The notes beneath the pieces were generated by a model. It did no database searches, had not been told where the DNA came from, and saw only the letters and a list, made by a program, of their open reading frames with translations. Shown piece by piece: positions 1 to 5,521 of a stretch of DNA of 5,521 nucleotides. The position numbers and the translations under genes were made by a program. The DNA is taken from NCBI GenBank assembly GCA_010027295.1, contig RGVM01000208.1, positions 1-5,521 on the forward strand, given 5' to 3'. The DNA comes from Chitinophagia bacterium (lineage in GTDB: Bacteria; Bacteroidota; Bacteroidia; Chitinophagales; Chitinophagaceae). Every line of letters starts with the position of its first letter. Position 1 is the stretch's first letter.

Positions 1-1
1 G

Positions 2-265
2 GCGTCGACGGCGGAGCGCTTCGTTGCCGATCCATGGCAGGCAGGTTCGGGCCGGAGATGGTACCGCACAGGCGACCTGGGCCGATTCCTGCCGGACGGG
101 AACCTGGAGTTCCTAGGCCGAATGGACGACCAGGTGAAGGTGCTGGGCCAACGGGTGGAGCCCGGGGAAGTGTCGGCGGCACTACGTTCCTGCGTAGGTG
201 TGCAGGAGGCGATGGTACTGCCGGAGCCGGACGGTACAGGATCCCAGCGCTTACGGGCGTGGGTG
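2..265 (+). repeat. Intragenic homologous segment, copy 1 (A1 C-terminal subdomain)
   Basis: This segment encodes motifs A7 and A8 and the following strand, ending in LRAWV. The same segment recurs at 3125-3388 with a constant displacement of 3,123 bases. From the residue before YRTGDL to LRAWV, 51 of 69 residues are identical (about 74%). The left edge is set by the window, so the true extent is unknown. Confidence 0.75.
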
Positions 266-412
266 TCGGGCGAGGGGCTGACGGAGGCGGAGCTTCGGAA
301 CACGCTGCTGCGCCGACTACCTGGGTTCATGGTTCCGTTCCGAATACATGTGGCGGCATCCTGGCCGCTGACGGTGCATGGCAAGACGGACCGCATGGCC
401 CTGCGCCGCATC
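2..412 (+). other. Adenylation domain A1, C-terminal part (motifs A7-A10)
   Basis: This is the C-terminal end of an amino-acid-activating domain; its substrate-binding core lies upstream of the window. Visible motifs are A7 (YRTGDL, residues 21-26), A8 (GRMDDQVKVLGQRVEPGEV, about residues 39-57) and A10 (HGKTDR, residues 126-131). Lys128 is the conserved A10 lysine that contacts the substrate carboxylate and AMP during adenylation. A8 is slightly unusual: the common K-x-R-G stretch reads K-V-L-G here. The specificity residues (equivalents of GrsA 235-331) are not present, so the monomer cannot be predicted. The segment up to about base 265 is strikingly similar to the same part of A2 at 3125-3388. 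Confidence 0.95.
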
Positions 413-3400
413 GCGGAGGAAGCGGGGAAAGAGCTGCTGATCCCATTGCGGACGGACACGGAGCGATGGCTGTCGGGCCTCTGGGCGGACCTTTTTGGAC
501 TGAATGCGCAGGGTGCCGATGTAGACTTCTTCCAACTGGGCGGGCACTCCCTGACAGCGATGCGGATGCTCTCTCAAATCAGGGCAATAAAAGGAGTGTC
601 GTTGACACTCTCTGAATTGTATGCGGACGGCCGCCTGTCTTCGCTGGCGCGGCGCATTGACGCCGGAACGGGGGCGACGGCCATCAGGCCTACGTCTCCA
701 GGGGAGGAAGGACCTGCGCCGATGAGCCATGGACAGCGTCGGATGTGGATGCTCCAGCGGATGATGGCCCACCCGTCGGCCTACCACGTGACGCGGCTGT
801 TACGGATTCCGAAAGGCATCGGCCCAGCGGAAGTGCGCCGGGTCCTGGAGGTGTTGGCGCGCCGACATGGTGTGTTGCGGACGCGTCTCTGGGAGCAGGA
901 TGGGAGTTTCTGGCAGGAAGAGCAACCCGCAGGCCGCTGGCAGTTGGACTGGCGTGAGCTGCACGCGTCGGATGACGGATATGCCGCCCTCCTGTCAGAG
1001 GAGAGGGAGCGGCTCTTCGATTTGTCTTCGGGTCCCTTGTGGAGGGCCTGCTGGCTGCACGGGTCGGGGGCGTCACGGCTCTACCTGGTGTTCCATCATT
1101 CCGTGACGGACGAGTGGTCAATGGGTATCTTCCTCAGGGAGTTCTGGCGATTGCTGCGAGGGGAGTGCGGGGAGGAAGATCTGACGATGCCAGGATACGG
1201 ATATGCCGACTATGCGCGCTGGCAGCAGCAGATGCTGGAAGGCGAACGGCCGAGGCTGGAAGCCTACTGGCGGGAGCGCCTGATGGGATGGGAGGATATG
1301 GTACGGCTGACGCCGGACCAAGTCGTCGCAGACCCCGAGCCCGGACATCAGGGCAGTGTCGCCAGGGATCTGTCCATACCCTTCAGAAAGGCCGTGGCCG
1401 ATTTCGCACAGGAGGAGGCGCTCAGTCCCTTCGTCGTCTGGCTCACGCTGTGGCAGGTACTCTTCTCCCGCATCACAGGCGGCGAGGATGTCTTGGTCAC
1501 CACCCCCATCTCGGACCGGGGGGCCGACTGGCAGGAGTTGCTGGGCATGTTCCTCAATACCCTGCCCGTCAGGTCCCGCATGGATGGGGACATGTCTTTC
1601 CGTTCCCTTGCCCGGTCTGTAAAGGATTCATTGGAGCAGGACCTTGCCCATTCCGCTCTGCCCTTCGAGGATATGTTCCCGAAAGATGGGGAGGGCGGCT
1701 TTGCCGTCTCAAGGAAGCAGTTGCAGTCCATGTTCGTGCACCGGAACGGATCTGCTCCGGCGGAAGAAAGGATAATTGAGGACGAGGATCCGACAAAGCC
1801 TTTCGCGCGCCGGGACCTGACTTTTATCGTGGATGAGAACGGGGCCGACTCGGCCATACGCCTGCACTACGACGCTGCGCGATATCGAATGGAGACGATG
1901 CGGGGACTGCTGATGCGTTACGAGTCTGTCGCCAGGCAAATGCTTGCACATCCCGGCCGCCCCCTTCGAGAGGTCGAGCTTCTCCTGCCCGGTGAGATGA
2001 AGGAGGTCCGGCGTCTGTCCGGCATCCGCGACCGGGTGACATATCCCGACACCACCCTCCATGGCATGTTCCGTCGCATGACGGACGCATACCCTGACAG
2101 GCCAGCCATCGTAGCGGCCGACGGCAACATGACAACCTATGCCGAACTCGGCCAGAGGGCGTCCCGCATCGCGTCCTGCCTGCGTGCTCGCGGCATGGGG
2201 CGAGACCGGGTGGCCGCCATCCATGCCGGGCGCACGCCAGACCTGCTTGCAGCCATCCTGGGTGTCGCGGAGGCGGGAGGCGCCTTCCTGCTCCTGGAGC
2301 CCGGCATGCCGGCCGCACGATCCCTTTCGATGCTCCGACAGGCGGATGTACAAACCGTGCTCACGGGCGACGGTGTGCCCGAGATCCCGGCTTTCTCCGA
2401 CAAGACGATATCCATCCGGTCGGTGCTGGAAGTCCACTATCCGGCATACCCTGATACAGCTGCCGGGGACGATCCTTCCTCGCTCGCCTATGTCGTATTC
2501 ACATCCGGTTCCACCGGAGTCCCCAAGGGGGCGATGGTGGAGCATCGAAATATCCTGAACCGGTTGCTGTTCACGCGTGATGCACTCGCCTTCGGGACGG
2601 ATGACAGGACGCTACTGAAATCCCCGCTCAGCTTCGACGTCTGCCTCACCGAGCTGCTCCTTCCGCTGATGACGGGTGGCGCCGTGGTGCTGGGCGACCC
2701 CTTCGGGCCCATGGATTTGACTCGTGTGGCAGACCTCGTCGAGCGTCACCGAGTGACATACCTGCACTTCGTGCCGGCCGTGCTGCGGGCCTTCCTCGAG
2801 GTTCCCGACGTCCAGCGTGTCAACGGCATTCTCAGAATGATTCGCTGCGGCGGGGAGTCGCTTCCCGACGACCTCATGCGCCGCTGCCTGACCACACTCG
2901 ATGCGGTCCTATGGCAGAGCTACGGTCCTGCCGAGACGGCCGTGGCGGTGACACTATGGAAATGTCATGGCGGAAATGGTCACACGAAGCCTCCGATCGG
3001 CCGTCCGAACGCCAATGTGGATGTCCTCATAATGAACCATGAGGGCCGTCCCTTGCCTCCGGGCATGCCAGGAGAATTGTGGATTGGCGGTGCGCAGACA
3101 GGGAGGGGCTACATCAACAACGAAGAAGAGACGCGGAAGCGGTTCGTGGAGGATCCCATCGAACCCGGCTCTGGCAGGAGGTACTATCGTACGGGCGATC
3201 TGGCTCAGTTCCTGCCCGATGGCAACCTGTTGTTCATGGGGCGTATGGACGAGCAGTTGAAGGTGCGGGGTATTCGTGTCGAGCCCGGTGAAGTGACGGC
3301 GGCCTTGCTCCGCTGTGTGGGTGTGCGGGAAGCCGTTGTCATGGCAGAGCCGGACGGAGAGGGTTCAAACCGGCTGAGGGCGTGGGTTACATTGCATAAA

Positions 3401-5521
3401 GGGTTCGATCAAAATGAGTCCTCCATTTTTTCATCCCTCGTGGAAATCCTGCCGCGTTACATGGTTCCGTTCCGGATCCATGTGATCGAGACGATCCCGG
3501 TGACACCCCACGGCAAGACGGATCATTTTGCCCTGAGGGCGATGGCAGTGAAGGCGGTTGATGGAGACGCAGTCGAGCCGCTCATCACAGAGACGGAGCA
3601 AAGGCTTGCCGACCTCTGGTCTGTGCTGCTGGGCGTGGAAGTCATGAGTCGCGACGCGGACTTTTTCCGGCTCGGTGGGTACTCATTGATGGCGATACGG
3701 CTTTCGGGGGTCATCCACAAGGCATTCGGCGTCGTTGTGCCGTTGCCGGATATTTATAAATACACTTTGCTTAAAGATCTGGCTGCCCGCATAGATGCTG
3801 GCTGTGGAAGCACCACACTGGCTTTGTCTCTGCCTGAAATCCCGGCATATGTTCCCGGCGAGCCGGTACCCATGAGTGGGGCTCAGCGGAGATTGTGGAT
3901 GCTGCAGCGGATGATGGCGAATCCATCGGCCTATCATGTGGCGCGGCTGCTTCGTATGCCGGAAGGCGTCAGTGCGCCACAGGCGTACGGAGTCTTGGAA
4001 GGGCTGGCACGGCGTCACGGGGTACTCCGTGTGCGGTTGTGGGAGGAGGGTGGTTCATTCTGGCAGAAGGAAGTGCCGGTGGGGGAGTGGCGGATGGAAT
4101 GGAGGGAAGTGCAGACAGGAGTCGGGGAGCAGGCGGCGTTGCTGTCAGAGGAGTGGGGTCGTTTGTTCGACCTGTCGTCGGGGCCCTTGTGGCGGGCCTG
4201 CTGGCTGCAAGGGTCAGAGGTGTCCTATCTGTATCTGGTGTTCCACCATTCAGTGATTGACGAGTGGTCAATGGGAATGTTCTTAGGGGAGTTCTGGAGT
4301 TTGCTGCTGGGAGAATGCGGAGAGCAAGAACTGCCGGTGGCGGGTTTCGTGTATGGCGACTATTCAAGATGGCAGCGGAAGATGCTGGAGGGAGCACTGC
4401 GCCCGCGGCTGGATGCCTACTGGCGGGAGCGGTTGCGAGGGTGGGAAGACATGGTTCGATTGACGCCGGACCATATCGTCGCCGACCCTGAGCCCGGAAG
4501 GCAGCATGAGGTGGAGCGCTCCATGGACCTGTCATGGTGCCGTGACCTGGGCGACTTCGCCCGGGCAGAGAGTGTCAGTCTTTTCGTCGTGCTCCTGGGC
4601 GCCTGGCAGGTACTGCTTGCTAGACTTACCGGAGGCTCGGACATATTGGTCGGGACTCCCGTCTCTGACCGCCGAAGGCCGGAATGGCAGGATGTGTTGG
4701 GCTTGTTCCTCAACATCGTGCCGGTCCGCATGGAAGTAGACCTGAAGGTTGATTTTCGTGAGCATTGCCAGCGTTTGAAGCGGGAGATGGAGTCAATACT
4801 GGAGCACGCCTCGCTACCGTATTCCGACATATCGCTCCTGGCGTCCCGGGATGGCGCGAATCCATTCCGATCAATCGTTCAAATCCTGTTCACATGCATC
4901 GGAGCGGAAGGGGGGAGCGCATTCCAGGACAGGCTGGTGTCTGCCGGGCATTCTATCCCGAAATATGCAGGCGACGACCTGGTCGTGGTTGTTGACATAA
5001 GTCGCGACGCATGGCGTGTTCGTATGCATTACGATGCATCGCGTTTCGATGAACGACGCATGTCCTCCATGCTGGATAGATACATGGGCATGCTGGAACT
5101 TGTCAGGCGGGATGCGTCCTCCCCATTGGGGGCGTTATCCATGCTGATGCCTGGTGAAAGGGAGCGGTTGATCGCGTTGGGGATAGGCACGCGACAGGTC
5201 CTTCCCGATCGGCCGCTGATCGATCGGCTTTTCGACACAGTGATGGAGGGCCGACCCGACGCAATCGCAATCGAGCACGCCCTGACAAGAATGACGTATG
5301 CTGAGGTCCGTGCATTGATCGACGCTTGGGCTACCTGGCTGTCAAGGGAGGATGGCATTGTGGCAGGTGATGTTGTCGCCCTTCTCCTTTCTTCCGGCAT
5401 CCGGCATATCGTTCTGCTATTTGCGTGTTGGAAGGCGGGAGCCTCCGTGGTGCCCATCGATCCCGAACTGCCTGCTGAGAGGATACGCTACATGTTGGAT
5501 GACAGCGGCTGCCGTTTCGTT
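2..5521 (+). CDS. Multimodular non-ribosomal peptide synthetase, internal fragment (A-T-C-A-T-C-A), open at both ends
   Basis: This single frame has 1,840 codons and no stop. It encodes part of a cytosolic assembly-line enzyme that activates amino acids with ATP, tethers them to phosphopantetheine arms and joins them into a peptide. Domains in order, by residue of the fragment: A1 C-terminal end 1-137, PCP1 151-221, C1 240-658, A2 682-1180, PCP2 1196-1266, C2 1290-1712, A3 N-terminal end 1734-1840. Each shows its standard core motifs: A2 to A10, the carrier-protein serines 183 and 1228, and the condensation HHxxxD motifs at 365-370 and 1415-1420. Equivalent sites in consecutive modules are about 1,045-1,050 residues apart, the usual C-A-T module length. 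No frameshift or internal stop interrupts it, so the gene looks intact here. Start and stop lie outside the window, so total module number, loading unit, termination domain and product are unknown. The family call is very secure; the peptide product is not inferable. Confidence 0.98.
452..664 (+). other. Peptidyl carrier protein PCP1 (thiolation domain)
   Basis: This domain of about 71 residues carries the phosphopantetheine attachment motif DFFQLGGHSL. The attachment serine is Ser183, codon 548-550. It holds the amino acid loaded by A1, or the growing chain, as a thioester and presents it to C1. The core form LGGHSL is typical of carriers followed by an ordinary condensation domain. Carriers followed by an epimerization domain usually have LGGDS, which fits the absence of an epimerization domain here. 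It is only about 44% identical to PCP2 by hand alignment (32 of 72 positions), although the segments on either side are over 70% identical to their counterparts. It needs a phosphopantetheinyl transferase encoded elsewhere. Confidence 0.95.
719..1345 (+). repeat. Intragenic homologous segment, copy 1 (C1 N-lobe)
   Basis: This segment encodes the N-lobe of C1 and is repeated in the N-lobe of C2 at 3869-4498. Hand alignment of the two proteins gives 148 identical positions of 209 (about 71%) with one single-residue gap. The DNA also keeps exact shared words, such as the 17 bases gacgagtggtcaatggg (1109-1125 and 4259-4275) and the 17 bases gcctactggcgggagcg (1262-1278 and 4415-4431). Similarity falls sharply just after the shared PDxxVADPEPG stretch, which ends at 1345. 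Confidence 0.85.
719..1975 (+). other. Condensation domain C1, probable LCL type
   Basis: This domain forms the peptide bond between the chain on PCP1 and the amino acid on PCP2. Motifs seen in order: C1 (MSHGQRRMWMLQ, residue 241 on), C2 (RHGVLRTRLW), C3 (HHSVTDEWS, residues 365-373), C4 (YADYARW), C5 (LGMFLNTLPVR), C6 (ALPFEDMF) and C7 (RRDLTFIV). His366 is the catalytic-motif second histidine and Asp370 the structural aspartate. The usual Gly after this aspartate is Glu371. The length, about 419 residues, is slightly short for the family. The N-terminal HHxxxxxGD motif of dual epimerization/condensation domains is absent and no epimerization domain precedes it, so an L-configured donor is inferred. 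The N-lobe (to about 1345) is about 71% identical to C2's; the C-lobe is far more diverged. Confidence 0.94.
2045..3541 (+). other. Adenylation domain A2, complete, specificity unassigned
   Basis: This domain selects one amino acid, converts it to the aminoacyl-AMP and loads it on PCP2. All main motifs are present: A3 (TSGSTGVPKG, residues 834-843), A4 (FDVCLTE, 878-884), A5 (YGPAET, 974-979), A6 (GELWIGG), A7 (YRTGDL), A8 (GRMDEQLKVRGIRVEPGEV) and A10 (HGKTDH, with Lys1172). Alignment to GrsA gives the ten-residue pocket code D879 V880 T883 H922 R948 G950 S973 V981 A982 K1172. Asp879 is the usual anchor for the alpha-amino group of an alpha-amino acid. The code matches none that I can recall; His922 and Arg948 make the pocket unusually polar or basic. 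Motif A2 is divergent, with LLLEP where VPLDP is common. Whether the enzyme is active cannot be judged, but no essential residue is visibly lost. Confidence 0.96.
3125..3388 (+). repeat. Intragenic homologous segment, copy 2 (A2 C-terminal subdomain)
   Basis: This is the partner of 2-265, covering motifs A7 and A8 of domain A2 with no gap. Shared protein landmarks are GSGRR, YRTGDL, FLPDGNL, RVEPGEV, CVGV and LRAWV. After it the copies diverge through a variable loop. They rejoin briefly at MVPFRIHV and HGKTD, then diverge again in the carrier protein. Confidence 0.75.
3587..3799 (+). other. Peptidyl carrier protein PCP2 (thiolation domain)
   Basis: This is the carrier domain for the amino acid activated by A2. 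After C1 acts it holds the elongated chain and donates it to C2. The phosphopantetheine motif is DFFRLGGYSL, with attachment serine Ser1228 (codon 3683-3685). Tyr replaces the His or Asp usually found before the serine, while the hydrophobic residue after it is Leu, as in carriers that feed a condensation domain. The serine lies 1,045 residues after that of PCP1, one module length. Helix 1 (TETEQRLADLW) and the last helix (LKDLAARIDAG) are recognisable, so the fold appears complete. Confidence 0.95.
3869..4498 (+). repeat. Intragenic homologous segment, copy 2 (C2 N-lobe)
   Basis: This is the partner of the segment at 719-1345, with the boundaries set by the same protein landmarks: PMS at motif C1 and PEPG at the lobe linker. 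It is displaced by 3,150 bases at the start and 3,153 at the end because of one extra codon in this copy. Like copy 1 it is rich in G on this strand, for example 26 G against 14 C in 4141-4200. Confidence 0.85.
3869..5137 (+). other. Condensation domain C2, probable LCL type, with divergent C-lobe
   Basis: This domain joins the chain on PCP2 to the amino acid activated by A3. Motifs: C1 (MSGAQRRLWMLQ, residue 1291 on), C2 (RHGVLRVRLW), C3 (HHSVIDEWS, residues 1415-1423), C4 (YGDYSRW), C5 (LGLFLNIVPVR), C6 region (ASLPYSDI) and a C7-like DLVVVVD. His1416 and Asp1420 are present, and Glu1421 replaces the usual Gly, exactly as in C1. In the C6 region the common Pro-Phe is Pro-Tyr. The N-lobe, up to about 4498, is nearly a copy of that of C1, with one extra codon near residue 1467. 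After it the two domains share only the core motifs. The absence of an epimerization domain and of a dual-domain motif argues for an L-donor condensation domain. Confidence 0.94.
5201..5521 (+). other. Adenylation domain A3, N-terminal part (cut by window end)
   Basis: This is the first 107 residues or so of a third amino-acid-activating domain. It opens with the usual A-domain entry (LIDRLFDTVMEGRPDAIAIE), followed by an A1-like MTYAEV stretch and motif A2 (WKAGASVVPIDPELPAERI). The A2 motif is closer to consensus (VPIDP) than that of domain A2 upstream (LLLEP). The window ends before motif A3 and all pocket residues, so neither its substrate nor its integrity can be assessed. It shows that at least one more module follows. 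Confidence 0.93.

Noticed and set aside
34..615. Plus-strand open frame of 193 codons starting with ATG
   Set aside because: It is in a different frame from the NRPS, overlaps the A1 motifs and PCP1, and its Gly/Ala/Arg-rich translation has no domain. It is a frame shadow.
1039..1779. Plus-strand open frame of 246 codons inside C1
   Set aside because: It is an out-of-frame reading of C1 DNA. The NRPS frame keeps motifs C3 to C7 without interruption through the same bases.
719..1975. C1 as a dual epimerization/condensation domain or preceded by an epimerization domain
   Set aside because: The extra N-terminal HHxxxxxGD motif is absent, and only a linker of about 18 codons separates PCP1 from C1, leaving no room for an epimerization domain.
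1346..1975. Frameshift or degradation explaining the low similarity of the C-lobes
   Set aside because: Both C-lobes keep core motifs C5 to C7 in frame with no stop, so this is divergence or exchange rather than decay.
1709..2545. Long minus-strand open frame of 278 codons opposite C1 and A2
   Set aside because: It lies entirely opposite the NRPS frame, its translation shows no recognisable domain, and long antisense frames are expected in GC-rich coding DNA.
2636..3517. Assigning serine to A2 because of D, V and H in the code
   Set aside because: The classical serine code, DVWHxSLxDK, differs at several key positions: Trp against Thr, Ser against Gly, Leu against Ser, Asp against Ala. The call would be a guess.
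719..4498. Repeated tracts as an insertion sequence or other mobile element
   Set aside because: The repeats coincide with homologous domain segments in the same frame and carry no transposase, inverted ends or target duplications.
3969..4535. Minus-strand open frame of 188 codons opposite the C2 N-lobe
   Set aside because: Its Pro/Ala/Thr-rich low-complexity translation is what the antisense of G-rich coding DNA gives, and there is no domain.

Overview
The whole window is the interior of one very large gene on the + strand: a bacterial non-ribosomal peptide synthetase (NRPS). One reading frame runs without a stop from base 2 to base 5521 (1,840 codons). It is open at both ends, so neither the start codon, ribosome binding site and promoter nor the stop codon and terminator are present. 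No other gene, RNA, mobile element, CRISPR array or regulatory site can be supported. The other open frames on both strands are shadows of this high-GC coding sequence.

Layout, in assembly-line order: the C-terminal end of an adenylation domain (A1, from motif A7 onward); carrier protein PCP1; condensation domain C1; a complete adenylation domain A2; carrier protein PCP2; condensation domain C2; and the N-terminal end of a third adenylation domain (A3, as far as motif A2). The window therefore holds one complete C-A-T elongation module (about 719-3799) flanked by two partial ones. The amino acid loaded by A1 on PCP1 would be joined by C1 to the residue chosen by A2 on PCP2. C2 would then pass the chain to the residue chosen by A3. 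No epimerization, methylation, cyclization, reductase or thioesterase domain is seen. Both condensation domains look like ordinary chain-elongating domains of the LCL kind.

The most interesting signal is mosaic similarity between the two repeats of the module. The A-domain C-terminal subdomain (about 74% identical by hand count) and the N-lobe of the C domain (about 71%) are very alike. The carrier protein between them (about 44%) and the C-lobe of the C domain (roughly 35-40% by eye) are much more diverged. The break inside the C domain falls at the linker between its two lobes. Near it the base composition also changes, from strongly G-rich to balanced G and C. This looks like segmental duplication, gene conversion or subdomain exchange. 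The A2 binding-pocket signature, read by alignment to GrsA as D-V-T-H-R-G-S-V-A-K, does not match any specificity code I can recall, so the monomer and the product are unknown.

Organism: thirteen hand-counted 60-base lines average about 65% G+C. Together with the uninterrupted multimodular NRPS this points to a GC-rich bacterium. The sequence alone does not let me name a phylum.
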